A stretch of DNA of 43,682 bases from GCA-2786165 sp964625775 (lineage in GTDB: Bacteria > Pseudomonadota > Gammaproteobacteria > Legionellales > Legionellaceae), in contig CAZVEH010000018.1 of assembly GCA_964625775.1 (NCBI GenBank), positions 1 through 43,682 of the forward strand, given 5' to 3'. Positions 1 to 9,459 of the stretch are shown here, in pieces. Position numbers and translations under genes: made by a program. Positions within the stretch are counted from its first letter, which is position 1. Each line of letters starts with the position of its first letter. The notes beneath the pieces are model-generated. The model was not told the origin of the DNA. It searched no databases and worked only from the letters and a program-made list of their open reading frames with translations.

Positions 1-10
1 AAGTACCACA

Positions 11-56
11 CGACAGGAGATCCCTCGATGCGCTCGGGATGACGTGGGGAGTTACG
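11..56. repeat. 46-bp dispersed palindromic repeat, copy A
   Basis: This block matches, in inverted orientation, the block at 43580-43625 with one mismatch over 46 bases. The core ATCCCTCGATGCGCTCGGGA contains an imperfect hairpin (ATCCC pairing with GGGAT). It lies just downstream of the nfeD stop. The two copies face each other across the window, which suggests a dispersed REP-like family. The one-mismatch identity was read directly; family size in the genome cannot be judged here. Confidence 0.8.
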
Positions 57-115
57 AGGACTAAATCTCAACCGCGGGTTTTGCAGGTTTTTTTAACTTT
101 TATTTCAACCAAATT

Positions 116-559
116 TTACGACTTAACCGCATGCTGTACCACCAACACCGCGCCTTCCATAGCCACAATACGAACCGTTGCACCCATCGGCAAATCTTCA
201 TCGCATTTGATCTGCCATATGGTATCACCCATGCTGATTCTGCCTGTACCATGGGTGATAGCCGATTTCAGCGTCACTTCTTGTCCTATCAACTGATCTG
301 CCTTTTTATTTAAAAGAGGCTTATCGGAGGTCTGCGTGCGACGATATTTTAAAATCATCTTCCAGCATAGCGCATCTAATACCGTTAAAATAGAAAAGAC
401 AATAAGCTGAGTGCTCAAAGCAATGCCTGGAAATATCAGCGGTAACACCGCAACAATAAAGGCTGAAGCACCAAAAAACAGCAGAAAACCCGAGCCCGTC
501 ACCATTTCAACCAAAAAAAACAGTGCGCCAAGTCCAACCCAATACAAAGCATTATCCAT
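116..559 (-). CDS. NfeD-family membrane protein
   Basis: This is a small membrane protein of about 147 residues. The N-terminal half is hydrophobic (YWVGLGALFFLVEM, then two further membrane stretches). The C-terminal part is a soluble OB-fold-like domain, with Ile-Gly-Gln-Glu-Val starting the first strands, as in short NfeD proteins. The start was set at 559 rather than the longer 625 because 559 gives the typical NfeD beginning and a short 8-base overlap with the stop of the upstream SPFH gene. NfeD and SPFH/stomatin proteins are commonly encoded together and are thought to act in membrane microdomain organisation and quality control. The catalytic protease domain of long NfeD forms is absent. 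Confidence 0.85.
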   Translation of the reverse strand: MDNALYWVGLGALFFLVEMVTGSGFLLFFGASAFIVAVLPLIFPGIALSTQLIVFSILTVLDALCWKMILKYRRTQTSDKPLLNKKADQLIGQEVTLKSAITHGTGRISMGDTIWQIKCDEDLPMGATVRIVAMEGAVLVVQHAVKS

Positions 560-1469
560 TCTTATGATCCTTGCCAAAAGACGCTCTTGCCAATTCAGTA
601 ATACCTGCAATTGATCCAAGTACATTGCTTGCCTCTAGCGGCATGAGAATCACTTTTTGATTGTCAGCAGAAGCAATTTTTCCTAGAGCTTCGATGTATT
701 TTTGCGCTACAAAATAATTGATGGCCTGTACATTGCCATCTTTAATGGCTGCAGACACCACATCGGTGGCTTTTGCCTCTGCTTCTGCCAATCGTTCGCG
801 CGCCTCAGAATCACGATACGCGGCCTCTTTTTTACCTTCGGCTTGTAAAATCAGAGCCTGCTTTTCTCCTTCTGCGCGAAGAATTGCAGATTGTCGTTGA
901 CCCTCTGCTTCTAAAATAGTTGCGCGCTTATCTCGTTCCGCTTTCATCTGTCGGCCCATGGATTCCACCAAATCTCTAGGCGGAGCGATCTCCTTAATCT
1001 CCACCCGAGTGACCTTGATACCCCACGGTGTTGTGGCCTGATCAACCACCGTCAACAATCTTGTATTAATTTGGTCACGCTGCGACAACATGCTGTCCAA
1101 ATCCAAAGAACCTAGCACGGTACGAATATTCGTCATGATTAAATTACGAATAGCTGTTTCTAGATCTTTGACTTCATACGCAGCTTTTGCAGAATCCACA
1201 ACCTGGTAAAAGATCACCGCGTCCACTCTAACCATTGCATTATCAGAGCTGATAATTTCTTGGGCGGGAATATCTAATGTTTGCTCCATGATATTCAGCT
1301 TGACGCCTATTCTATCCATAAGAGGCACAATAATGGCCAGACCTGGCTGCAATGTCTTGGTGTATCGGCCAAAACGCTCCACCGTCCACTCATAGCCTTG
1401 AGGGACTTGTTTCACGCCCATGAAAAGAAACGTCAGCGCTAAAGCCACTATTAATCCAGTTACAAGCAT
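552..1469 (-). CDS. SPFH/stomatin/prohibitin-family protein (QmcA-like)
   Basis: The 305-residue protein opens with one membrane helix (LIVALALTFLFMG) followed by an SPFH domain (VPQGYEWTVERFGRYTKTLQPG, VRVDAVIFYQV). A long charged Ala/Glu-rich coiled coil follows (about residues 170-240, ERDKRATILEAEGQRQ), as in QmcA/YbbK and stomatin. Such proteins form oligomeric rings on the inner membrane, often paired with NfeD, which follows here with an 8-base overlap. The ATG at 1469 is preceded by GAGGGGA. The 87-base gap upstream to rlmKL holds a C-rich run (G-rich on the coding strand) and no gene. Confidence 0.92.
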   Translation of the reverse strand: MLVTGLIVALALTFLFMGVKQVPQGYEWTVERFGRYTKTLQPGLAIIVPLMDRIGVKLNIMEQTLDIPAQEIISSDNAMVRVDAVIFYQVVDSAKAAYEVKDLETAIRNLIMTNIRTVLGSLDLDSMLSQRDQINTRLLTVVDQATTPWGIKVTRVEIKEIAPPRDLVESMGRQMKAERDKRATILEAEGQRQSAILRAEGEKQALILQAEGKKEAAYRDSEARERLAEAEAKATDVVSAAIKDGNVQAINYFVAQKYIEALGKIASADNQKVILMPLEASNVLGSIAGITELARASFGKDHKNG

Positions 1470-1556
1470 GGGTATCCCCTCGTGTGTTAGCTTGCTTTTT
1501 TAATTCCTCTCATTCGCTCTGTGAGCACCCTCCCCCCCCTGCGGGGCGAAGGTATT

Positions 1557-3686
1557 TTAAATGACAGGGCTCCGAACTTTGATGATAAAACACTGATGAA
1601 TTTTATCATTGCGCTTAAAATCCACATCAATGGTGTCTTTGGTAATATCTTGAACGTTAAAGTCCTGAATAAGAGTGGGACTTAATTTAAACTGACGCAA
1701 ATTGCTTGAAAAATACAAGGTTCCATTCGGTGCTAGCAATAACATGCACGCTCTGATCATGTGTTCATGATCGCGCGCAATATCTAACGTTTGGTTCATA
1801 CGTTTTGAATTAGAAAAGCTAGGAGGATCTAAATAAATCACATCAAAACGATCGCGCGTTAACCCCAACCATTCCATACAATCATACTGGATAAACTGAT
1901 GCTTTGAAGAGGCGAGTCCATTCAAATGAAAATTATCTTCCGCCCAAGTCAGGTAAGTACGCGACAGATCTACATTCGTCGTCAGAGCACCGGCCAATGC
2001 CGCACGCACACTGGCCGTACCGGTATAACAAAAGCAATTTAAAAACCGCAGTCCCGGCGTAAGGGCAGCAAAACGTTTTCGTAACAGACGATGATCCAAA
2101 AACAAACCTGTATCTAAATAATCGTGTAAATTTACGTAAAATAATGCATCATCTTCTTTTACAGTTAATAATTGTCGCTGTGCTGCTATTTTTTCATATT
2201 GCTGCGTGCCTCTTTGTCGACTGCGCTGTTTCACCACAATATGTTCCGGTTTGAACCCCAGCACTTCAGGTACAACTCGTAACACATCTTGGCGACGCTG
2301 CTCCGCCTTTTCAAGAGGTATAGTTGCAGGTGGCGCGTATTCTTGGAGCACAGCAAATTCTTTATACACATCAATGGCATACGCATACTCTGGTAAATCG
2401 GCATCATAGACACGATAGCACTCAATATGCTGACGCTGTGCCCAAGTACGCAAATGCTTATAATTTTTTTTCAGACGATTGGCAAACATTTGCGCGTTTT
2501 CTGAAAGGGGTTTGGCAGGTGCATCCATACGCAAACGGTTGGTAGGATCTAAACTCATACAATACAATTGACAGGCCAAAGGACCATTATAAAATTTGTA
2601 TTGCTTATGCGATCGTAAGCCAATGGCTCTACTCAAACGAGGATCTGAGGTCAATACTGCAGCCTCCCAATTGGCAAAGGAACGATGTAAAATTTCGCCT
2701 AAGGTTTGATAGAGGGGCATCAAAGTTTCTACATCGGACAAACGCTCCCCATACGGAGGATTACATACTAGCAAGCCCTTAGGGCGCTCTGCTTTTATTT
2801 CACCTGGAATCAAGGCTTGCACTTCAAAAGACGTATAGGCAGATACGTTAGCACGTGCCGCATTGGCCTTTGCCATTGCAACAGCCCGAGCATCGCTGTC
2901 AGTTCCATGTAAGATGACTTTAGCCGGCGTGTGCTGTTGCAACGCTGCTATGCGACACTGAGCCCACAATTGCGAATCGTGACCCCTCCAATAGGGTAAT
3001 AACTGATCTTGTCGCAATAAACCAGGGGCAATCTTCGCAGCCATCATTGCGGCTTCGATCACCAAGGTGCCCGATCCACAAAAAGGATCGTGAAAACCAT
3101 AGTCTTCTGTACAAGCTACCGGCCAGGATGTCCGCATCAACAGTGCAGCAGCCACGGTTTCTTTCAGTGGCGCTTCGCCAGCCTCCAATCGATACCCGCG
3201 TTGGTGCAAACTATATCCAGCCAAATCCAAATAGACTGTTACGGTATCCTTACGCACATAAGCCCGTAATCGAATTTGGGCGTGCTCTCGATCAATCGTT
3301 GGACGTTCCAATCCTTGATCTCGACAATAATCAACAATCCCATCTTTGATAAGCTGCGCACCAAACATAGAGTTACGAATATTAGGTGACATCCCTTGGA
3401 AATGGATCGCCAAATTCAAATCGGTTTGAAACACGTCGTTCCAAGCAAATTGTCGGCAAGCAGCCAGTACGTCTTGCGGCTCAGCCGCCACACCTTCAAA
3501 TAATACCAGTAACACCCGATTAGCGATTCTCGACCATAAACAAATCTGATAAATCACTTCAAGAGTAGCATGTCCTGCAACGCCTTGAGGGCTAATGCGT
3601 GTTGCATGAAAGCCCAAGCTTTGTAGTTCATCTTCTAAAAGATATTCTAAACCTTTGGGACAAGTGACTAAAATCGCGTGCGTCAT
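1557..3686 (-). CDS. rlmL: 23S rRNA (guanine) bifunctional methyltransferase RlmKL
   Basis: The 709 residues match the usual RlmKL fusion. An N-terminal THUMP-like RNA-binding part is followed by the RlmL methyltransferase (DPFCGSGTLVIEAAMMA; catalytic NPPYGERL) and the RlmK methyltransferase (FLNCFCYTGTASVRAALAGA; LDPPSFSNSKRM). The family makes m2G2445 and m7G2069 in 23S rRNA using S-adenosylmethionine, in the cytoplasm. The start overlaps the darP stop by four bases (ATGA), implying translational coupling. Both catalytic domains look complete. Confidence 0.97.
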   Translation of the reverse strand: MTHAILVTCPKGLEYLLEDELQSLGFHATRISPQGVAGHATLEVIYQICLWSRIANRVLLVLFEGVAAEPQDVLAACRQFAWNDVFQTDLNLAIHFQGMSPNIRNSMFGAQLIKDGIVDYCRDQGLERPTIDREHAQIRLRAYVRKDTVTVYLDLAGYSLHQRGYRLEAGEAPLKETVAAALLMRTSWPVACTEDYGFHDPFCGSGTLVIEAAMMAAKIAPGLLRQDQLLPYWRGHDSQLWAQCRIAALQQHTPAKVILHGTDSDARAVAMAKANAARANVSAYTSFEVQALIPGEIKAERPKGLLVCNPPYGERLSDVETLMPLYQTLGEILHRSFANWEAAVLTSDPRLSRAIGLRSHKQYKFYNGPLACQLYCMSLDPTNRLRMDAPAKPLSENAQMFANRLKKNYKHLRTWAQRQHIECYRVYDADLPEYAYAIDVYKEFAVLQEYAPPATIPLEKAEQRRQDVLRVVPEVLGFKPEHIVVKQRSRQRGTQQYEKIAAQRQLLTVKEDDALFYVNLHDYLDTGLFLDHRLLRKRFAALTPGLRFLNCFCYTGTASVRAALAGALTTNVDLSRTYLTWAEDNFHLNGLASSKHQFIQYDCMEWLGLTRDRFDVIYLDPPSFSNSKRMNQTLDIARDHEHMIRACMLLLAPNGTLYFSSNLRQFKLSPTLIQDFNVQDITKDTIDVDFKRNDKIHQCFIIKVRSPVI

Positions 3687-4159
3687 ATATAAGACCTAAG
3701 ATAACGAAAAAGTGCTTTGGTCGCTGTTTTTTGTTGGATAGGATTGGTAGCTGTTCGTGCTTTGTTGATCAACTGCCTTAGATGCTGAATATCTTCTGGG
3801 TGAAACAGGTCAATGAACTCACTGAGCGCCGCTGTGCCTGGCTGCAACAATTTATCACGCCACAATTCTGTCTCATGAAATTGCGCCGTCTGCGCACTAT
3901 CTGCGGCTTGCATAGTTGCAAAGACAGCCGCAATCGCCTCATGGTCCGCAGAACGCATGAGTTTGCCGATTAACTGCGATTGTCTACGCACGGCGCCGTG
4001 ACTTTTGATAGACTTGGCATCACGAATGGCACGATATAAATTCTCGGTTAAAGGCATATCTGCCAAATCATCAAGACTTAAAGCAATCAATTGATTACCC
4101 AAATTTTGTAAGGCATCCGCTTCACGTTTTTTCTGTGATTTTGATTTGGTATCATCCAC
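3683..4159 (-). CDS. darP: Ribosome biogenesis factor DarP/YjgA (DUF615)
   Basis: This small basic/acidic helical protein of 158 residues has the DUF615 signature: SKSQKKREADALQNLGNQLIAL near the start and a central RRQSQLIGKLMR segment, ending in FRYLRSYI. YjgA/DarP associates with late 50S precursors and helps peptidyl-transferase-centre maturation. The start is GTG, three bases past the TAA of the TauE-like gene. The stop overlaps the rlmKL start, so two large-subunit maturation genes are coupled. Confidence 0.93.
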   Translation of the reverse strand: MDDTKSKSQKKREADALQNLGNQLIALSLDDLADMPLTENLYRAIRDAKSIKSHGAVRRQSQLIGKLMRSADHEAIAAVFATMQAADSAQTAQFHETELWRDKLLQPGTAALSEFIDLFHPEDIQHLRQLINKARTATNPIQQKTATKALFRYLRSYI

Positions 4160-4162
4160 TCA

Positions 4163-5059
4163 TTAAGCCTCAACAACAGCAGGGACACGGTTGAAACGTG
4201 TTTGCAAATAAGTACGTGAAATTGCAATGAAATTAAAACATAAAATCAAAATCAATAATCCATGCAACCAAGAAACGCTTAAATAATTGAATACAGGCAA
4301 AGTAATGGCAACCCCAATACAACCACCCAAACTCAGAATTAAAACTCGTTTCAGCGGCATGTGCGCATCACCGCGCAAAAACATAAAGGTGGTTAACGGC
4401 TGTTGCATGGCGCCGGCTGTCATCATAATGGGGAAAGCCACCAGAGGAGAGACCGACAAAAGAAACAAAACGGCTTGAACCATTGCAAACAAGCCAACAC
4501 CGACCGAAGTCAGGGCACCACAAATCATCACACCAAAAAATCCAAGCAGCAATTTCCATGAATACAGCGCTGTGGCGGTTCCACCCACCGGTAAAAGACC
4601 CAATTGATTACTGATTAACAAACAGATGATAAAACCAAAGCACGTGATCATAGCCAAACGAATGGCTTGCTTACCCAAACGCGAGACAATACCGCCGCCT
4701 AGTAGGCCACCTATGCAAGTTCCCAAAACCAAGACAACCAATGTCGTCAAATCAACGGACACATATTGCATAAAAAACAAGGATTCTATAGCGCCTGGGA
4801 TCAATTGCGCACCATTATTCATGGCAGGAAGTTCTTCATCAGAAAACGTGCCAAATATTTTGGCTAGAGCAGTATTCACTGCAAAACTACCAATGCCCAA
4901 GGTATCTGAAATAAAAGCTAAAATCCCTGAGCCTAATAGGCGGATGGTATCTTTACGCGACACGTGCACAGTAGGCTGCTGGCGCAGTTTATACAGCATA
5001 TACCCAGTGACCGATAATGTGAGTAACAAAACTCCAAAAATAATCGTGTAAATCACCAT
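4163..5059 (-). CDS. TauE/SafE (TSUP) family integral membrane permease
   Basis: The 298-residue polytopic protein has about eight hydrophobic segments. The two halves each carry the glycine-rich TSUP pattern (GSGILAFISDTLGIGSFAVN near residue 45; GALTSVGVGLFAMVQAVLFL in the second half; GLLGGGIVSRLGKQAIRL between them). TSUP members export or import small sulfur or carboxylate anions, but the substrate cannot be told from sequence. The gene stop sits three bases before darP, while 180 bases of AT-rich DNA separate the start from coxC. It may therefore have its own promoter or be the distal end of the cox operon. Confidence 0.85.
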   Translation of the reverse strand: MVIYTIIFGVLLLTLSVTGYMLYKLRQQPTVHVSRKDTIRLLGSGILAFISDTLGIGSFAVNTALAKIFGTFSDEELPAMNNGAQLIPGAIESLFFMQYVSVDLTTLVVLVLGTCIGGLLGGGIVSRLGKQAIRLAMITCFGFIICLLISNQLGLLPVGGTATALYSWKLLLGFFGVMICGALTSVGVGLFAMVQAVLFLLSVSPLVAFPIMMTAGAMQQPLTTFMFLRGDAHMPLKRVLILSLGGCIGVAITLPVFNYLSVSWLHGLLILILCFNFIAISRTYLQTRFNRVPAVVEA

Positions 5060-5239
5060 GACAAATACCTCGAGATGTAAAGCATCAGGATAAATAAGAG
5101 CAACATTGTATCATTATTAATAAATAATAACCAATTTATCATTGCAACCTGTCATATCACGCTAAAGTCTTGTGCTCAAAACCCCAGAGTATTGTGGCAA
5201 CTTGCAAAAACAAAATCGCATAGAACAGTTGGCTTTTTA

Positions 5240-6112
5240 CTACAACCAATACACAAAGATAAACAAAAACAACCAAACGACGTCGACAAAATGCCAATAC
5301 CAAGCCACTGCCTCAAACGCAAAATGCCGTTCTGGCGTAAAATGTCCGTATAAAGAGCGCACTAAAATGACGATCAGCATGATCGTTCCAATGGTCACGT
5401 GCAAACCATGGAATCCTGTCAACATAAAAAATGTAGTGCCATAAATTCCGGAATCCAGTGTCAAACTCATGTCATGATAGGCTTCTGAATATTCATGCGC
5501 TTGTAAGGCTAAAAACACAATACCTAAGAGAATGGTACACGCCAATCCGATTTCCAATTGACGGCGCTTGTTGTACTTTAAAGCCCAATGCGCCCAAGTG
5601 ATGGTGACCCCGGAAGTGAGCAAAATAAAAGTATTGATTGCAGCTAACCCCCATGCCCCCATCGCTTCATGAGCACCTGCAAACTCTTGATTATTCGGAT
5701 TAACCAACAGCGGCCATGAAGCTTTAAACTCGGGCCATAAGGTCACATGCGTGATCGGATGGGTCAATCCACCAAGCTCGGGAATGATAAAATATCGCGC
5801 CATAAATAATGCGCCAAAAAAACCACCAAAAAAACAAATTTCAGAAAAAATAAACCAACACATACCCCAACGAAAAGATCTATCGACTTGTAAATTGTAA
5901 TGCCCTTTTTCACTCTCGTAGATCACCTGACCAAACCAACCAAAAAACATGCCAATCAAAATACAAAATCCCAATGTAAACACATAGGGACCATACCAAT
6001 TGTCATGTAACCATAATCCGGCACCCACGAGCGTCGTGGTCAAACCAATCGAACCAATCAAAGGCCAGTGACTGGGTTGTGGGACATAATATTGGCCATG
6101 TGCATTCATCAT
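5240..6112 (-). CDS. coxC: Cytochrome c oxidase subunit III
   Basis: The 290-residue membrane protein has seven hydrophobic helices and COX3 hallmarks: YYVPQPSHWPLIGS at the start, FRWGMCWFIFSEICFFGGFFGALF, a central WAHWALKYNKR, and the C-terminal GFHGLHVTIGT and AVAWYWHFVDVVWLFLFIFVYWL. Subunit III supports proton uptake and stability of the aa3-type oxidase. Two ATG codons are adjacent at the start; the second (6109) is better spaced from the AGGAG, which overlaps the ctaG stop. It is the last core oxidase gene of the operon. Confidence 0.97.
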   Translation of the reverse strand: MMNAHGQYYVPQPSHWPLIGSIGLTTTLVGAGLWLHDNWYGPYVFTLGFCILIGMFFGWFGQVIYESEKGHYNLQVDRSFRWGMCWFIFSEICFFGGFFGALFMARYFIIPELGGLTHPITHVTLWPEFKASWPLLVNPNNQEFAGAHEAMGAWGLAAINTFILLTSGVTITWAHWALKYNKRRQLEIGLACTILLGIVFLALQAHEYSEAYHDMSLTLDSGIYGTTFFMLTGFHGLHVTIGTIMLIVILVRSLYGHFTPERHFAFEAVAWYWHFVDVVWLFLFIFVYWL

Positions 6113-6118
6113 ATTCTC

Positions 6119-6655
6119 CTAATTCCGAACCCTATCCGTCACATCAAATAAAGCATATGCTAACGTAATGGTTTTAATGGATGCCGGTAAATCCGGGTCC
6201 AAATGAAACAACAAAGGCATGTCCATCGCTTCATGCCCATTTAATGTTTGCTGGGTAAAACAAAAACATTCGGTTTTTTTAATATATTTCGCTGCGATAC
6301 CTGGAGTAACGCTAGGTATCGCTTGAACCGTCATGCGATGGTTGGTTTTATTCTCAGCATAAAAAGCCAAGCGTGCAATTTTTCCCGGGTGAATTTTGAT
6401 CTCCGTGGTCTTAGGATAAAAAGCCCAAGGCACACCACCCGTATTGGTTGCTATAAATTGCACCCGCACTTCTCGATCACTTTGAATATGAGTGTTAGAG
6501 GCATCATAGACTGTGGTATCTAATACAACTTTACCGTTAATACTCAAAGCTTTACACAAACTATTATAAATCGGCACCAACGCAAAACCAAAGGCAAACA
6601 TCAAAACACCCATCACGACCAAGATGCCTACCCATTTTGTATGTGGTCGCCGCAT
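6119..6655 (-). CDS. ctaG: Cytochrome c oxidase assembly protein CtaG/Cox11
   Basis: The 178-residue protein has one N-terminal membrane helix (VGILVVMGVLMFAFGFALVPIYNSLC) and a periplasmic immunoglobulin-like domain. The copper-binding Cys-Phe-Cys-Phe motif is present in KTECFCFTQQTL. Cox11/CtaG delivers copper to the CuB site of subunit I. It sits between coxA and coxC with gaps of six bases, the common proteobacterial order. Other biogenesis factors (Cox10/CtaB, Cox15/CtaA, SURF1) are not in the window. Confidence 0.97.
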   Translation of the reverse strand: MRRPHTKWVGILVVMGVLMFAFGFALVPIYNSLCKALSINGKVVLDTTVYDASNTHIQSDREVRVQFIATNTGGVPWAFYPKTTEIKIHPGKIARLAFYAENKTNHRMTVQAIPSVTPGIAAKYIKKTECFCFTQQTLNGHEAMDMPLLFHLDPDLPASIKTITLAYALFDVTDRVRN

Positions 6656-6661
6656 AGATTT

Positions 6662-8266
6662 TTATTTGACCTCAGGCGGCACAGTAAAACTATGGTAGGG
6701 TGGAGGAGACGACAGGGTCCACTCCAATCCATGCGCGCCATCCCAAACTTGTGCGCTCGCTTTTTTACCACGTTTAACAGTACGTATCACATTGACCAAA
6801 AACAATAACTGCGACACACCAAAGAGAAACGCACCGATTGAGACCACCATATTAAAGTTTGCAAATTGCAGTGCATAATCAGGCACACGCCGCGGCATAC
6901 CAGCCAATCCCAAGAAATGCATCGGGAAAAACGTTATGTTCACAGAAATCACTGACAACCAAAAATGCCATTTACCCATGCCTTCATGGTACATATGTCC
7001 TGTCCATTTCGGCAACCAATAATAAATTGCGGCAAATAACGCAAAAATCACACCAGGCACTAGAACATAGTGAAAATGACCCACTACAAAATACGTATCC
7101 TGATATTGAAAATCAGCGGGCACTAGGGACAACATGATTCCAGTGAATCCACCAAAGGTGAATAAAAACAAAAATCCCAATGCAAACAGCATCGGCGTTT
7201 CAAAGGTCATCGACCCTTTGTACATCGTAGCGGTCCAATTGAATACTTTAATACCCGTGGGTACCGCCACTAACATCGTGGTATACATAAAAAACAATTC
7301 CGCGGCTAGCGGCACGCCCGTGGTAAACATATGATGGACCCATACCACAAAGGATACAAACGCAATTCCCGCCAAGGCATACACCATAGAGGCATAACCA
7401 AACAGTTTTTTACGACTAAAGGTAGGGATCACTTCAGAAATCACACCAAAAGCCGGCAGGACCAAAACATATACTTCTGGATGACCAAAGAACCAAAAGA
7501 TATGTTGAAACAGCACTGGATCACCGCCACCACTTGCTTCAAAAAAACTAGTCCCAAAATGGCGATCAGCCAACATCATGGTCACTGCACCCGCCAAAAC
7601 CGGCATGATAGCAATCAAAAGAAACGCCGTGATGAGCCAGGACCAAACAAACAAAGGTAATTTCATCATAGACATGCCTGGAGCACGCATGTTCATAATG
7701 GTTGAAATAATGTTGATAGAGCCCATGATGGAAGACAACCCCATCATGTGAATCGAAAAAATCATAAAGTCCGTACTGGGTGGCGCAAACTTAGTCGACA
7801 ACGGCGCATAAAACGTCCAGCCAAAGTTAGGACCGCCGCCTTGTTGGAATAAGGTGGACCCCAATAATACAAACGCAAAAGGCAACAACCAAAAACTCCA
7901 GTTGTTTAACCTTGGCAAGGCCATGTCTGGCGCGCCAATCATCAGAGGTATTTGCCAATTGGCTATACCTGTAAACGCAGGCATCACAACCCCAAATAAC
8001 ATAATCAAACCGTGCAACGTGGTCATTTGATTATAAAAATTAGGGTCAATAAATCGATGGCCCGGTTGATATAATTCAATCCGCATCACCAAAGCCATAG
8101 TACCCGCGACAAAGAAGCTCGCTAAAGCCAACCATAAATAAAGCGTACCTATGTCTTTATGATTGGTGGTAAACACCCATCGCTTGATAAAGCCGATGAT
8201 GCCCTTGCCCTGTTGAGGACCATGATCATGATGATCAGTATCATGCGCTATCACTGCATCACTCAT
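6662..8266 (-). CDS. coxA: Cytochrome c oxidase subunit I
   Basis: The catalytic subunit of an aa3-type haem-copper oxidase is about 534 residues long. It shows WFFGHPEVYVLVLPAFG (CuB ligand His and crosslinked Tyr), the VHHMFTTG histidine pair, and YFVVGHFHYVLVPG (haem a3 and haem a ligands). TTLHGLIMLFG carries the other haem a ligand, and twelve hydrophobic helices are expected. The start at 8266 (MSDAVIAHDTDHHDHG) was chosen over a longer form because it overlaps the coxB stop by four bases and has a good GGAGG. Subunit I reduces O2 and pumps protons at the inner membrane. Confidence 0.97.
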   Translation of the reverse strand: MSDAVIAHDTDHHDHGPQQGKGIIGFIKRWVFTTNHKDIGTLYLWLALASFFVAGTMALVMRIELYQPGHRFIDPNFYNQMTTLHGLIMLFGVVMPAFTGIANWQIPLMIGAPDMALPRLNNWSFWLLPFAFVLLGSTLFQQGGGPNFGWTFYAPLSTKFAPPSTDFMIFSIHMMGLSSIMGSINIISTIMNMRAPGMSMMKLPLFVWSWLITAFLLIAIMPVLAGAVTMMLADRHFGTSFFEASGGGDPVLFQHIFWFFGHPEVYVLVLPAFGVISEVIPTFSRKKLFGYASMVYALAGIAFVSFVVWVHHMFTTGVPLAAELFFMYTTMLVAVPTGIKVFNWTATMYKGSMTFETPMLFALGFLFLFTFGGFTGIMLSLVPADFQYQDTYFVVGHFHYVLVPGVIFALFAAIYYWLPKWTGHMYHEGMGKWHFWLSVISVNITFFPMHFLGLAGMPRRVPDYALQFANFNMVVSIGAFLFGVSQLLFLVNVIRTVKRGKKASAQVWDGAHGLEWTLSSPPPYHSFTVPPEVK

Positions 8267-9459
8267 TGTAAACCTCCAGATCGAGCTTTTTGAACCATTT
8301 TTGGTTTCGTATTTTGACTGCGGCGTACGGCCCATACATCTTTGGGCTGCACCAAATCATTGGTATTGTTTTTCCAGGCATTACGTTCATAGGTGGTGAT
8401 GGCCGCAACTTCTTCATCTGTTAATTGATCAGCATAAGCTTGCATGGCAGAACCAGACACCCCATTTAAAATAATATCGATATGTCGAGAAATAGGATAA
8501 CCCACTGCAACCGAGCTGCCTTTTAATGCAGGATAAACCGGCGGCATCCCTAAACCAGAGGACAAATGGCACGCTGTGCAATAAGTTTCGTAGGTATGTT
8601 TACCTAGTTTCATCAAATCTTCACGAGACATATCGGGTTGTGGCTGTGCTTGTCGCTCTAAAGCTAATTGTTGTTGCGCTTGTTGTTCTTTGACCCAAAG
8701 ATCAAACTCGTTTTGCGGCACTGCTTTGACCACAATCGGCATAAACCCATGATAAATACCGCATAATTCCGTACATTGACCGCGGTACACCCCGGGTTTT
8801 TCAATTTTAGCCCAAGCTTCATGCATAAACCCAGGAATAGCATCACGCTTCACACCCAGTTCTGGTACCCACCAAGAATGAATCACATCATTCGACGTCA
8901 CCAAAAAGCGTATTTTCTTATGAATGGGGACGACCAACGGGCGATCAACCTCTAACAAATACCATTCGGACTTGGGTTGTTGATTTTGAATGGCAGCATA
9001 GGGTGTCGATAAATTACTGTAAAAATGAATATCTTGATCGATATACTGATATTGCCATTTCCATTGATATCCCACGACTTTGATCGTCAACTCGGAATCA
9101 GCAGAATTGTCCATGCGAATCAAAACCTTAGTGGCTGGAATCGCCAAGCCAATTAAAATAATGAACGGCACAATCGTCCAAAAAATTTCTAATGTGAAAT
9201 TTTCATGAAACTCAGCCGCGGCATGTCCACGAGATTTGCGATGATACATCAACGCATAAATCATCACACCAAACACCACAATACCGATGCCTGCACACAC
9301 GATCATCGCAATCACATGCAACTGGTATATATCGTGACTGATGGGTGTCACACCACGATACATATTCATTTGCCAAAAATCGGCACTCATAGCCATAGGT
9401 GCAAACAACAAAGCGGCAAGGCATCCTAGTAGTTGATAACATGTCAATCGATTACGCAT
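8263..9459 (-). CDS. coxB: Cytochrome c oxidase subunit II with fused cytochrome c domain
   Basis: A signal peptide (LLGCLAALLFAPMAMSA) is followed by two membrane helices and a cupredoxin domain whose CuA site reads GQCTELCGIYHGFMPI (both Cys, the Glu carbonyl, His and Met). After a Gln-rich linker a C-terminal haem c domain appears (YCTACHLSSG, with a later Met). The protein is therefore a caa3-like subunit II of about 398 residues, longer than plain CoxB. The start is either 9459, overlapping the cytochrome c stop by 8 bases, or four codons earlier at 9471. The attached haem would pass electrons from the upstream cytochrome to CuA. Confidence 0.94.
   Translation of the reverse strand: MRNRLTCYQLLGCLAALLFAPMAMSADFWQMNMYRGVTPISHDIYQLHVIAMIVCAGIGIVVFGVMIYALMYHRKSRGHAAAEFHENFTLEIFWTIVPFIILIGLAIPATKVLIRMDNSADSELTIKVVGYQWKWQYQYIDQDIHFYSNLSTPYAAIQNQQPKSEWYLLEVDRPLVVPIHKKIRFLVTSNDVIHSWWVPELGVKRDAIPGFMHEAWAKIEKPGVYRGQCTELCGIYHGFMPIVVKAVPQNEFDLWVKEQQAQQQLALERQAQPQPDMSREDLMKLGKHTYETYCTACHLSSGLGMPPVYPALKGSSVAVGYPISRHIDIILNGVSGSAMQAYADQLTDEEVAAITTYERNAWKNNTNDLVQPKDVWAVRRSQNTKPKMVQKARSGGLQ

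Noticed and set aside
5395..5410. CACGTG core at about 5397 as a second parS site
   Set aside because: Flanking bases (GGT before, CAA after) do not match the parS consensus.
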